Source: Streptomyces buecherae
GTDB lineage: Bacteria > Actinomycetota > Actinomycetes > Streptomycetales > Streptomycetaceae
Reading direction: 5' to 3'
Assembly: GCF_014295035.1 (NCBI RefSeq)
Contig: NZ_CP060404.1
Coordinates: 4,310,501-4,374,500, forward strand
DNA: 64,000 bases
The notes under the pieces were generated by a model. It saw nothing but the letters and a program-made list of their open reading frames with translations. It made no database searches and was not told where the DNA came from. Of the stretch, positions 34,866 through 43,774 are shown piece by piece. Within the stretch, counting starts at the first letter, position 1; each line of letters starts with the position of its first letter. The position numbers were made by a program, and so were the translations under genes.

Positions 34866-35390
34866 TCAGCGAATGATGCTGTTCAGCCAGGGCGTGAGGT
34901 TCCCCGGGCCCAGGACCGGCTCCTTGTACGTGACGTCGCCGGGCAGCGGAACGATCAGCATCTGGGAGGCCGGGAACAACCGGGTGCGTATCCAGGCCCG
35001 CCCGCCGAAGACGGCGTCGAGGAAGGCGGGCGCCTGCTCGCGCGGGACGCCGGTGAACTCCACGGTGTCCAGGGTGATGTTCGCGTCGCCCTCGCTGAAC
35101 GTGTGGATCTGTACGGTCGGGCGCCCTGGGATCTCGATGAACGCCTCGTGCGGGAGTGAGCCGTCCGGGTCGGAGACGGAGAACGCCCCGGCGGCGAGGC
35201 GGCGTCCCGACTGATCCGCCCCGATGGAGTGCTCCACGCTGGCCTGGCGCCCGTACCGCTCCGCGACGGCCAGCACCGCGGCCACGGCGCTCTCCGTACT
35301 GTCGATACGCCGCCCGCCGGGCCCGTACGCCCCGGCCCCGCTCCCGCCATTTCCGCCCGGCGAACCGGGCGGGACGTTCGTAGGTCTCAT
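34866..35390 (-). CDS. Conserved hypothetical protein
   Basis: 174 residues, family not recognised. After a Gly/Pro-rich start (1-28), residues 30-174 look like a compact alpha/beta domain with ESAVAAVLAVAERYGRQASV, HEAFIEIPGRPTVQIHTFSEGD and ITLDTVEFTGV. No signal peptide, membrane helix or catalytic motif is visible. ATG 35390 follows GGGAAGGC; upstream in-frame sequence is low-complexity. It is convergent with pspAB and stands apart from the MerR cluster. Confidence 0.7.
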   Translation of the reverse strand: MRPTNVPPGSPGGNGGSGAGAYGPGGRRIDSTESAVAAVLAVAERYGRQASVEHSIGADQSGRRLAAGAFSVSDPDGSLPHEAFIEIPGRPTVQIHTFSEGDANITLDTVEFTGVPREQAPAFLDAVFGGRAWIRTRLFPASQMLIVPLPGDVTYKEPVLGPGNLTPWLNSIIR

Positions 35391-35575
35391 GCCTTCCCAT
35401 GATGCCGGAGGGATTGTGTGGGTGGAGTGGTGCGCCGTGGGCGCGGGACTGGGAGGTGGGCTGGTCGCGGCGCGGGCTGAGCTGGGTGTGGGTGTGGATG
35501 TGGGTGTGGAGACAGGCTGGCGCGGGTGGGGCTGGAACTGAGGCGGCCGGGCCGGGCGGCCCACACCCCGGTAGT

Positions 35576-36805
35576 TCAACCGCCGGGCTCCGCGGGCGGA
35601 GCCTCGGGTATGGCCAGGCGGTCCATGCGGCGGGCCCACACCTCGCGCTCCGCCGCGCCCGCTATGAAGGTGGACACGTTGGCGTCGCCGACCAACTCCC
35701 GCACAATGCGGACGATTTCAGCGGGCAGCGCGACCTCCGCCTGGTCGCCTTCAGGTCGTCGCCACTCGTCCCGCACGCCGGGGCCTCCAGCCGGTGGTTG
35801 AGGGGCGCTCCGGTCCCCCGGCCCGCTGTCGGTTCGCCCTCCGACCGGTCCGCTGTCCCCGCTGCTGGTGACAGCGTCGGGCGGGGGCCCTGACCGGGTG
35901 ACGTTCTGGGCGTCGGGTGGGTCAGCCGGCTCGGGGGCTGGTCGGGAGTCGGGCGAGGGTTGGGCGCCGCCTGGCCGGCGAGGGTGGGGGTGAGCCGCGG
36001 CGGGCTGGAGGGTGCCGGGCCGGGGGCCGTCCGGGCGGGGCAGCGGACCGAACTGGTCGAGGTGGTGGTGCAGGTACCGGGTGGCCACCGCCCGCATCGC
36101 GCGGGCCAGTTCCGCGTCGATGGTCTGCTGCGCGAGCGGGCGGAAGCGGCGGATCAGGAACGCCGCCTCCTGGGCCTCGGCGTCCGTCGGAGGGTGGTCC
36201 AGGTAGTGCTGGAACACGTGCTCCGTCGTGAAGTCCAGGAACCGGACCGCGATGTGTTCGATCTGACCGCGCACCTCCCGTACGTGGTCGGCGATGGCCA
36301 ACAGCGGCACCCCAGCCGCGTGGAGTTCCGCCGCCACCGACAGCTCCCGGGGGCTGGGCACCACGTAGACATCCGAGCAGTCGGGGTCCGGCTCCAGGAT
36401 GCCCAGTTCGACGGCCTCCGCGATGGCTGCCTGGTCGGGGGTCCCGCCGAACCGGTCGGCCAACTCCGCCCGGGTGATCCGGGCGGCCTTCTCGTCGGTC
36501 CACGGGCCCTCCACCTCGGCGACCAGCCCGAGCACCCCGCCCAAGTCGCGGCCCGCGTCCCACGCCTCAAGGAGTTCCTTGATGCTGGAGAGCGTGTAGC
36601 CGCGCTCCAGCAGCGCGGCGATCTGCTGGAGCCGGGCCAAGTGCGCGTCTCCGTACACGTTGGCCCGCCCGCGCCGCTCGGGCCTCGGCAGCAGGCCGCG
36701 GTCCTGGTACCCGCGGATGGTGCGGACCGTGGCGCCGCTGCGGTGGGCCAGCTCCTCGATGCGGTACTCAGGGGATGCGGCCGGTTCGGCGGTTGTTTCC
36801 GACAC
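35576..36805 (-). CDS. MerR-family transcriptional regulator
   Basis: 409 residues, long for a MerR protein. The N-terminal MerR helix-turn-helix is typical (YRIEELAHRSGATVRTIRGY, then RRGRANVYGDAHLARLQQIA, YTLSSIKELL). A helical region (110-260) follows, then a disordered Pro/Asp-rich segment (about 275-350) and a C-terminal helix. GTG 36805 follows AAAGGGG. It is the last gene of a leftward series (M24, EphD-like, PF10118) and may control it. Confidence 0.87.
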   Translation of the reverse strand: MSETTAEPAASPEYRIEELAHRSGATVRTIRGYQDRGLLPRPERRGRANVYGDAHLARLQQIAALLERGYTLSSIKELLEAWDAGRDLGGVLGLVAEVEGPWTDEKAARITRAELADRFGGTPDQAAIAEAVELGILEPDPDCSDVYVVPSPRELSVAAELHAAGVPLLAIADHVREVRGQIEHIAVRFLDFTTEHVFQHYLDHPPTDAEAQEAAFLIRRFRPLAQQTIDAELARAMRAVATRYLHHHLDQFGPLPRPDGPRPGTLQPAAAHPHPRRPGGAQPSPDSRPAPEPADPPDAQNVTRSGPPPDAVTSSGDSGPVGGRTDSGPGDRSAPQPPAGGPGVRDEWRRPEGDQAEVALPAEIVRIVRELVGDANVSTFIAGAAEREVWARRMDRLAIPEAPPAEPGG

Positions 36806-36913
36806 GCTGTGCCCCTTTCTTTCTTCCGGTGACTGTGTCGTCCTCGTTGTTCTCATCGCGGTAGCCATCGAGTGCTGTGCGGTCGTCGTGCGCGCGGGCC
36901 GCGTTGTCGTAGT

Positions 36914-36941
36914 GCTGCCTGCTGCCTGCTGCCTGCTGCCT
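36914..36941. repeat. Heptamer repeat (GCTGCCT)4
   Basis: Four perfect copies of GCTGCCT in the gap between the PF10118 hydrolase gene and the downstream MerR gene. The array lies just upstream of the MerR start on the minus strand. Confidence 0.9.
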
Positions 36942-37045
36942 GTCTACTGCTACGCGTTTCCTGTGTCCGCGGCTGCGTTGTTGCGTTGCGGCTTCGTGCG
37001 GTGGCGGGGTCGTGGGTGGGTTGGACGGTGGTTGTCGGCGGGCTC

Positions 37046-38059
37046 CTACAGCGTGGCGCGGGCGAACGCGCCTGCCGCCGAGCGAGCCGCGGGGGAGGAG
37101 GCCAGGTACTCCACGGCCCGGCGCAGCGAGCCCTCCTGCGAGGGGTGGTAGGACCGCTTCATGTAGCGGGGTATCGCTCGGCCCAACTCGCCCCAGGTGG
37201 GCAACAACCCCTTGGCCACCGCCCGGTTGTGCTCGCGCAGCGAATACCGCAGGCGTCGGCCCAGTAGCGGATCGTGGCGCAACAGGTAGGCGGTGCCCGA
37301 CGCCCACAGCCACAACATCACGGGTGCCACCACGGCCATCGCGTACAGCCGTCGCGCGTAGCCGGTCGCGCCGGTGCCGGCGCAGTGCTGGTACATGTCG
37401 AACGCGACCGAACGGTGCTCGACCTCCTCGGCGCCGTGCCACCGCAGCAGGTCCAGCATGACCGGGTCGGTCTCGGCGTCCTCCAGCGCGTCGGCGCCGA
37501 GCACCCAGTCGCCGAGCACGGCCGTGAACTGCTCTATGGCCGCTATGACCGCAAGCCGGAAGCGCAACCACTCGCGTGGGGGCACCGGCTGCCTGAACGG
37601 CGGCTTGTCGCCGAGCAGGACGTCGAAGAGGAAGTCCAAGCGGCGCAGGTACGGCGCGGTGTCCAGCCCCTGGGCCGCGAGGTGGTCGAGGACGTAGGTG
37701 TGCTGCGTGCTGTGCGTGGCCTCCTGGCCCATGAACCCCTTCACGTCGCGCAGCAGGTCCGGGTCGGTGACCAGCGGCAGAGCCTCCTTAAAGACCTTCA
37801 CGAACCACCGCTCGCCGGCCGGGAGCAGCAGGTGCAGCGCGTTGATCACATGGGTGGCCGTCGGCTCGCCCGGAATCCAGTGCAGGGGTGTCCCGTCCCA
37901 GTCGAAGGAGACCCGGCGCGGCGCGATGCGCGCGCCGCTGCCCGGCTCGCGCTCGGCGCTGCCGCCCGCAGGACGCTCACCGGTCCCACCGGTCCCAGCG
38001 GTCCCGCCCTGGTCCCCGTGCCCGTGCCCGTGCCCGCTCGGTACCGCACGTCCGTCCAT
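37046..38059 (-). CDS. PF10118-type predicted metal-dependent hydrolase
   Basis: 337 residues. A disordered N-terminus with a GHGHGHG run (about 9-15) is followed by a ferritin-like helical domain. Putative metal ligands stand in FMGQEATHSTQHT, AIEQFTAVLGD and HGAEEVEHRSVAFDMYQH, the typical E-x6-H and E-x2-H patterns. The family is annotated as metal-dependent hydrolases but the reaction is unproven. ATG 38059 follows AAAGGAG. Its upstream region holds an eight-copy TGACTGG array. Confidence 0.82.
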   Translation of the reverse strand: MDGRAVPSGHGHGHGDQGGTAGTGGTGERPAGGSAEREPGSGARIAPRRVSFDWDGTPLHWIPGEPTATHVINALHLLLPAGERWFVKVFKEALPLVTDPDLLRDVKGFMGQEATHSTQHTYVLDHLAAQGLDTAPYLRRLDFLFDVLLGDKPPFRQPVPPREWLRFRLAVIAAIEQFTAVLGDWVLGADALEDAETDPVMLDLLRWHGAEEVEHRSVAFDMYQHCAGTGATGYARRLYAMAVVAPVMLWLWASGTAYLLRHDPLLGRRLRYSLREHNRAVAKGLLPTWGELGRAIPRYMKRSYHPSQEGSLRRAVEYLASSPAARSAAGAFARATL

Positions 38060-38129
38060 GGGCGCACGACTCCTTTCCGGTGTCCCACCAGCCGCCCCGC
38101 AACCCCGCCGACGCCCGAGCGTTACGCGG

Positions 38130-38185
38130 TGACTGGTGACTGGTGACTGGTGACTGGTGACTGGTGACTGGTGACTGGTGACTGG
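38130..38185. repeat. Heptamer repeat (TGACTGG)8
   Basis: Eight perfect head-to-tail copies of TGACTGG, 56 bp, in the 151-bp gap between the EphD-like gene and the PF10118 gene. The array lies 71-126 bp before the PF10118 start, where a promoter would be expected. Confidence 0.97.
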
Positions 38186-38210
38186 TGGGCCTCGCCCGTG
38201 GGAAGCGGGG

Positions 38211-40040
38211 TCACCCCTTGGGTTCGAGCCTGGCCAGGGCGCGCAGGGCCTTGGGGGCGAAGCGGGACAGCAGGTGCGCGCCGCGGGCCTCCGGCGTGAC
38301 CGGGACCACGGCCTGGTTGCGGGCCACGGCGCGCAGAATCGCGTCGGCGACCTTCTCCGGTGGGTAGTTGCGCTTGCCGTACAGCCGGGTGCTGCGGGTG
38401 CGGCGGCGCTGTTCTTCCTCGCGGTCCACGCCCACGAAGCGGGTCGTCGTGGTGATGTTGGTGTTGACGATGCCGGGGCATATCGCGGAGACGCCGATGC
38501 CCTTGCCGGCCAGTTCGGCGCGCAGGCACTCGCTGAGCATCAGCACGGCGGCCTTGGACGTGGCGTACGCCGGCAACATGCGGGTGGGTTGGAAGGCCGC
38601 CGCGGAGGCGGTGTTGACGATATGGCCACCCTGCCCACGGTCGGCCATCTGTTTCCCGAAGGTGCGGCACCCGTGGATGACACCCCACAGGTTGACGTCC
38701 AGTACCTGCTGCCAGTGCTCGGGGCTGGTGTCCATGAAGGCGCCGGAGACGCCGATGCCCGCGTTGTTGACCAGCACGTCCACCACGCCGTACGTGTCGG
38801 CGACCTTGTTGGCCAGCTTCTCCATCGCCAGCCCGTCGGATACGTCGACCTGCTCGCTCCACGCCTCCGGGGCACCGATGAGCCGGGACATCTCGGCGGT
38901 GCGGGCGGCGCCCTCCGCGTCCCGGTCCACGGCCACCACGCGTGCGCCCGCCTCCGCGAACGCGAACGCGGTCGCCCGGCCGATGCCGCTGGCCGCGCCC
39001 GTCACCAGCACGAGCTGACCGCCGAAGCGCGCCGCGTACTGACTCGTGGCGCGCGGCTTCCTGGCGGGTGTGCCGTCCTCCACGGTGGTGACGAACTCCG
39101 CGATCCAGGCGGAGATCTGGTCCGGCCGGGTCCGCGGTGCCCAGTGCTTGGCCACCAGGCTGCGCCGCGTCAACTGGGGCGCCCACTGGTCGAGGTCGTC
39201 GAAGACCTGCTCCGACACGAAGACGTCACCGGTGGGGTGGATGAGCTGGACCGGGACGTGCGCGTAGGCGTCGGTGCGTGGGCGGCGCAGCCTGGCGCGC
39301 ACGTTGTCCCGGTACATCCACACGCCGCGGGCCCCGTCGGTGGGCAGTGACGAGGTCGGGTAGTCGCCACCGGGTTCGCCACGGGCGGGCGTCTTCTCGA
39401 CCCGGGACAGCAGCGCTGGCCAAGCCCTGGCGAGCGGACCGCGCCACAGCGCTTCGGGCACCACGGGGGTGTGGAACGCGTACACGTACCAGGACTTGAT
39501 GCCCTGGCCGAAGAGTTGGCCGACTCGGCGGGGAGTGGGCCGCGTGGCGCGCTTGTGCAGCCAGATGCCCAGATGGTCCAGGCAGGGTCCGGACATGGTG
39601 GTGAAGGAGGCGATGCGGCCCTCGGTACGCCCGACGGTGGCGAACTCCCAGCCCTGCACCGAGCCCCAGTCGTGCCCCACCAGGTGCACCGGCGCGTTAG
39701 GGCTGACGGCGTCCGCGACGGCCAGGAAGTCGTCGGTCAGCTTCTCCAGGGTGTAACCCCCGCGCAGCGGCTTGGGCGCGCTCGATCGGCCGCAGCCGCG
39801 CAGGTCGTACAGCACGACGTGGAACCGGTCGGCCAGCCGCTTCGCGACCTCGCTCCACACCTCCTTGCTGTCCGGGAAGCCGTGCACCAACACGACGGTC
39901 GGCCGCTCACGGTCGCCCAGTTCGGCGACGCACAACTGCACGCCGCCGGTGCTGACCCAGCGCTCGGTCGCCCCGGCCAGCGCTCCCGTTGCCACCGTGC
40001 CCTGCGCACCGGTGCTCGATGCCACTGCGTTCGCCTCCAT
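38211..40040 (-). CDS. EphD-like alpha/beta-hydrolase-SDR fusion
   Basis: 609 residues in two domains. The N-terminal half is an epoxide-hydrolase-type alpha/beta hydrolase: VLVHGFPDSKEVW, then the nucleophile elbow GHDWGS (Asp124). The C-terminal half (about 345-600) is a short-chain dehydrogenase with TGAASGIGRA for NAD(P), VNNAGIG and active-site Y-x3-K in YATSK. The same order occurs in mycobacterial EphD, which acts on epoxy fatty/mycolic acids. ATG 40040 follows GTGGAGG; the frame is open to GTG 40145, whose added sequence is basic and may or may not be translated. Neighbours suggest lipid or xenobiotic metabolism under MerR control. Confidence 0.87.
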   Translation of the reverse strand: MEANAVASSTGAQGTVATGALAGATERWVSTGGVQLCVAELGDRERPTVVLVHGFPDSKEVWSEVAKRLADRFHVVLYDLRGCGRSSAPKPLRGGYTLEKLTDDFLAVADAVSPNAPVHLVGHDWGSVQGWEFATVGRTEGRIASFTTMSGPCLDHLGIWLHKRATRPTPRRVGQLFGQGIKSWYVYAFHTPVVPEALWRGPLARAWPALLSRVEKTPARGEPGGDYPTSSLPTDGARGVWMYRDNVRARLRRPRTDAYAHVPVQLIHPTGDVFVSEQVFDDLDQWAPQLTRRSLVAKHWAPRTRPDQISAWIAEFVTTVEDGTPARKPRATSQYAARFGGQLVLVTGAASGIGRATAFAFAEAGARVVAVDRDAEGAARTAEMSRLIGAPEAWSEQVDVSDGLAMEKLANKVADTYGVVDVLVNNAGIGVSGAFMDTSPEHWQQVLDVNLWGVIHGCRTFGKQMADRGQGGHIVNTASAAAFQPTRMLPAYATSKAAVLMLSECLRAELAGKGIGVSAICPGIVNTNITTTTRFVGVDREEEQRRRTRSTRLYGKRNYPPEKVADAILRAVARNQAVVPVTPEARGAHLLSRFAPKALRALARLEPKG

Positions 40041-40292
40041 TCCGTCGGCCTCCACGGCCTTGTTCGCTGCCCTGATCCTGCTGATCGCCCGGGAGCCGCT
40101 GACCTTCGCGACGCCTCGCGCGCCCGTGCCGCCTCCGCTCGTCACGCCGTTACCACCGGTGCGGGCCCCGCCCGCGTCGCGGGATCGGCCCGTGAAGCCA
40201 ATTCGCCGTCCCCGACAGCGCCGTCGATCTCGTCTTCGCGATCGAAGCCCGTCGTACCCGGCGCTCGCCGTCCGGCCTTCCGGCGCGTGCGC

Positions 40293-41162
40293 TCACGCCG
40301 TCTTCTCCTCAGCCCACCGCCGCACGTGCGGGAGGTCGTCGTCCAGCCAAAAGGCGCTTTCTTCCAAATCCTTGGAATCGGTGACGACGAGTATTTCCTC
40401 GAACTTGGCGCCCACGCCCCGGAAGCCGAGGTGCGGTTCCACGGCCCACAGGCCGGGCTGGGGTGGGTGGTCGGAGAAGCGGTACGGGCTCCATAGCGGC
40501 GACCAGCCCTCCCGGTGCCCGTGCAGCGCGTCGCTGGCCAGGCCCCTGAGGCTCTGCGTGCCGAACCCGAAGGCCGTGGGCGCCCAGCGGCGCTGCTTGA
40601 CCCGGTCGACCTTGTGGGCGATGACGCCGAAGGGGTAGGCGCGGTGGCGGTTGGTGTATCCCTGCCGGGCCATCAGCCGCTCCACGTCCTCGTATATCTC
40701 GCGCAGCGGGCGCCGCTCCCGCACCTCGCGCAGCATCAACTCGCGGTGTGCCTCCAGGTCGGCGAGCAGCCTGTCGTGCAGTGGGCTCGGGCCGAGGCAG
40801 CCGGAGTAGCCGATGTCCGCCGTGTAGCCGTTCAGTATCGGGGCCATGTCGAGGATGAACGGCATCCCCGGCTCCAGCTTCCGGTTGGTGGGGAAGAACT
40901 GGAGCGGGAAGCGGAAGTTGGTGAAGGCCGTGCGGTCGCCGAACCATGCGAACGGCAGGTGGAACCAGTCGCGCACGCCGCGCTCGCGTAGCCATTCCCG
41001 CTGCATCCGCGCCGCCTCGCGCTCGCTCACGCCGGGGCGCAACTGCCCGGCGACGGCCTCCGCGCATTCGTAGGCGAGCCGCTGCACCTCGCGGAACCCG
41101 CGCAGCTCGGGCGCGCGGCCGGCGCGTCGCGCGCTGAGCCGATCGTCCACCGATGTGGTCAT
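40293..41162 (-). CDS. M24-family metallopeptidase-like (pita-bread) protein
   Basis: 289 residues with the creatinase/aminopeptidase fold. The metal ligand positions appear as D105 (FILDMAP), D116 (YTADIGYSG), H183 or nearby (VIAHK), E242 (AVEPHLGF) and E255/E256 (AKFEEILVVT). M24 members include methionine and Xaa-Pro aminopeptidases and some non-peptidases. It is the first gene of the leftward series M24 - EphD-like - PF10118 - MerR. ATG 41162 was chosen as the only start before the helical N-terminus. Confidence 0.85.
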   Translation of the reverse strand: MTTSVDDRLSARRAGRAPELRGFREVQRLAYECAEAVAGQLRPGVSEREAARMQREWLRERGVRDWFHLPFAWFGDRTAFTNFRFPLQFFPTNRKLEPGMPFILDMAPILNGYTADIGYSGCLGPSPLHDRLLADLEAHRELMLREVRERRPLREIYEDVERLMARQGYTNRHRAYPFGVIAHKVDRVKQRRWAPTAFGFGTQSLRGLASDALHGHREGWSPLWSPYRFSDHPPQPGLWAVEPHLGFRGVGAKFEEILVVTDSKDLEESAFWLDDDLPHVRRWAEEKTA

Positions 41163-41579
41163 GACACCCGTCCCGTCCCTAGGTCATGAAGCCCCGTTGC
41201 GGTCCCGGGCCGAGGGCAGGCCCGCGGACAGGGGAGGCCAACGGACACGGAAGGTTCGGGAAGGCCCGTCTTCCGGCCCCGCAACTTGACACTGATGAAT
41301 GTGACAATGAGCGCCGGCTACGTCAATAGCTCCGACCAGCCTGTGGAAAACCCTCGGTAACACCTGGCACCGCCCGCGGAGCGTCCTTGTGGGGCAGGGC
41401 CACCCTCACCCCGACCCTTACGTCGAAACCGCTGGTCATGCCAGGTCGGAGCGACGAAGGAGTACGCCGGGTGTTCTCCTTCGGGCCCGTACCCCTACGG
41501 GCTCCTACGACTCCGGTCGTAGGGCGAAGGGGCCCGTGGAGGGACGCCGGAAGCCAGAAGCGGCACTACCTTCGAACAC
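41163..41579. promoter_or_regulatory. Divergent promoter region, M24 cluster/ABC genes
   Basis: TTGACACTGATGAATGTGACAA around 41286-41307 is an A+T-richer stretch with an imperfect dyad (TTG-CAC against GTG-CAA) that could be the operator-promoter of the leftward cluster. At the right end, TACCTT (41567-41572) is a -10 hexamer for the ABC gene. No coding frame is convincing. Confidence 0.45.
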
Positions 41580-42695
41580 GTGACTGTGATCGCTACCGAA
41601 GGTCTGAGCAAGCGGTTCCCCCGGGTGACCGCCCTGGACCGGCTCTCTCTCGACATCGCCCCGGGCGTGACCGGACTGGTGGGCGCCAACGGCGCCGGCA
41701 AGTCCACGCTGATCAAGATCCTGCTCGGCCTCTCGCCCGCCAGCGAGGGGAAGGCCGCCGTGCTCGGCCTCGATGTCGCCAGCGAAGGCGGGGCGATCAG
41801 AGAGCGGGTCGGGTACATGCCCGAGCACGACTGTCTGCCGCCGGACGTCTCGGCGACCGAGTTCGTCGTGCACATGGCGCGCATGTCCGGGCTGCCACCG
41901 TCCGCCGCGCGCGAGCGCACGGCGGACACGCTGCGCCACGTCGGTCTGTACGAGGAGCGGTACCGCCCGATCGGCGGCTACTCGACCGGCATGAAGCAGC
42001 GGGTCAAGCTCGCGCAGGCGCTCGTCCACGATCCGCAGCTCGTGCTGCTCGACGAGCCGACCAACGGCCTCGACCCGGTCGGCCGGGACGAGATGCTCGG
42101 CCTGATCCGCCGCGTGCACACCGACTTCGGCATCTCCGTCCTGGTGACCTCGCACCTGCTCGGCGAGTTGGAGCGCACCTGCGACCACGTCGTCGTCATC
42201 GACGGCGGCACGTTGCTACGGTCCTCGTCGACCGACGACTTCACCCAGGCCACGGCCTCGCTCGCGGTGGAGGTCACGGACAGCGACGCGCATCCGGACG
42301 GCACGGCCGCGCTGCGTAAGGCGCTCGAAGGCGCGGGGATCGCGGTGGCCACGGCCGAGCGGGAGGCGGACGGCTCGCCGACGTCCACCCGGGTTCTGTT
42401 CGTCGAGGTCACCGGCGATCCGACGTACGACGCGGTGCGCGACGCGGTCGCCGGACTCGGCCTCGGCCTGGTGCGGATGGAGCAGCGCAGGCACCGCATA
42501 GCGGAGGTGTTCCGCACCGACTCCGCGACGGCCGGCCCGTCCCCCGGGGCCAGGCCGCAGCCGTCCCCTTCGCAGCCCGCGGTCGGCGAGCCCGCCCCGC
42601 GGTCCGCTGCCCCGCACTCGCCCGCTCACCAGCACCCCGCGCAGCAGGACGCCGCGCGCCAGCACCAGGAAGGAGGCAGCGGCGATGTCGCCTAA
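41580..42695 (+). CDS. ABC transporter ATPase (ABC-2 type), pair 1
   Basis: 371 residues. Walker A GANGAGKST, signature YSTGMKQRVKLAQAL, Walker B LVLLDEPTNGLDP and switch His in TSHLLGE make a complete ATPase of the ABC-2 export group, followed by a C-terminal accessory region and a Pro/Gln/His-rich tail. GTG 41580 lies seven bases after TACCTT, so the operon mRNA is probably leaderless. The downstream permease start overlaps by 11 bp. Confidence 0.92.
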   Translation: MTVIATEGLSKRFPRVTALDRLSLDIAPGVTGLVGANGAGKSTLIKILLGLSPASEGKAAVLGLDVASEGGAIRERVGYMPEHDCLPPDVSATEFVVHMARMSGLPPSAARERTADTLRHVGLYEERYRPIGGYSTGMKQRVKLAQALVHDPQLVLLDEPTNGLDPVGRDEMLGLIRRVHTDFGISVLVTSHLLGELERTCDHVVVIDGGTLLRSSSTDDFTQATASLAVEVTDSDAHPDGTAALRKALEGAGIAVATAEREADGSPTSTRVLFVEVTGDPTYDAVRDAVAGLGLGLVRMEQRRHRIAEVFRTDSATAGPSPGARPQPSPSQPAVGEPAPRSAAPHSPAHQHPAQQDAARQHQEGGSGDVA

Positions 42696-43623
42696 GACGC
42701 AAGCCGGCGATGCGCCCGGCGCGCGGCAGGCCCCGCGCGGCGCGGCGCCGGCCGCCGATGTCATCCACAACATCGGCTACCGGCACTACGACGGCCCGCG
42801 CCTCGGCCGCGCCTACGCCCGCCGCTCGCTCTTCTCGCAGAGCCTGCGCGGCGCCTACGGGCTCGGCCGTTCCGCCAAGTCCAAGGTGCTGCCGATGCTG
42901 CTGGTCGGCGTGATGTGCCTGCCCGCGGGAATCATCGTGGCGGTCGCCGTGGCCACCAAGACCGATGAACTGCCGGTCGAGTACACGCGGTACGCGATCA
43001 TCCTGCAGGCCGTGATCGGCCTGTTCGTGGCCGCTCAGGCACCCCAGTCGGTCTCGCGCGACCTGCGCTTCAAGACCGTGCCGCTGTACTTCTCGCGGCC
43101 GATCGAGACGACCGACTACGTGGTCGCGAAGTTCGCCGCGATGGCCTCGGCCATCTTCCTGCTCACCGCGACACCCGTGCTGATCCTCTATGTGGGGGCG
43201 CTGCTCGGAAAGCTCGATTTCGTGGACCAGACGAAGGGGTTCGCACAGGGAATGCTGTCCGTGGCTCTGCTCTCGCTCCTCTTCGCCGGCATCGGCCTGG
43301 TGATCGCCGCACTCACACCGCGCCGCGGCTTCGGCGTGGCCGCCGTCATCGCCGTGTTGACCATCTCGTACGGTGCGGTCAGCGTGATGCAGGGCATAGC
43401 CGACGAGCAGGGCGAGACCGGCGCGATCGAGTGGATCGGCCTCTTCTCACCGATCACGCTCATCGACGGCATCGGATCCGCCTTCCTCGGCGCGACGTCC
43501 GCCGCGCCCGGGCAGTTCGGCCCGGACGCAGCGGTTGGCGTCGTGTACCTGCTGGTGTACGCCGTGCTGGTCGCCGGCGCGTACGGGCTGCTGGTCCGGC
43601 GCTACCGGAAGGTCGGGCTGTGA
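42685..43623 (+). CDS. ABC-2 type permease, pair 1
   Basis: 312 residues. After a cytoplasmic N-terminus with HNIGYRHYDGPRLGR (a block I associate with Streptomyces ABC-2 permeases of this locus), six hydrophobic segments follow. ATG 42685 is preceded by AGGAGGCAGCGG within the ATPase gene. It overlaps pair-1 ATPase by 11 bp and should form a transporter with it. The exported substrate is unknown. Confidence 0.88.
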   Translation: MSPKTQAGDAPGARQAPRGAAPAADVIHNIGYRHYDGPRLGRAYARRSLFSQSLRGAYGLGRSAKSKVLPMLLVGVMCLPAGIIVAVAVATKTDELPVEYTRYAIILQAVIGLFVAAQAPQSVSRDLRFKTVPLYFSRPIETTDYVVAKFAAMASAIFLLTATPVLILYVGALLGKLDFVDQTKGFAQGMLSVALLSLLFAGIGLVIAALTPRRGFGVAAVIAVLTISYGAVSVMQGIADEQGETGAIEWIGLFSPITLIDGIGSAFLGATSAAPGQFGPDAAVGVVYLLVYAVLVAGAYGLLVRRYRKVGL

Positions 43624-43774
43624 TCAACCGCGTGCGAGCGGGGCGCCCGGCTGATCGATCCGCGACCGCGATCGATCGACCGCTGGCGCGCCACCCGCAC
43701 GGTCACCGCCGCCTCTCGGACGCGTCCGCCCGTCCGTCGCCCGCCACCACCCCTCGAAGGAATGGGCCGCGCCC

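Noticed and set aside
38130..38185. CRISPR or coding repeat
   Set aside because: It is a pure heptamer without spacers; frames through it give only shadow peptides.
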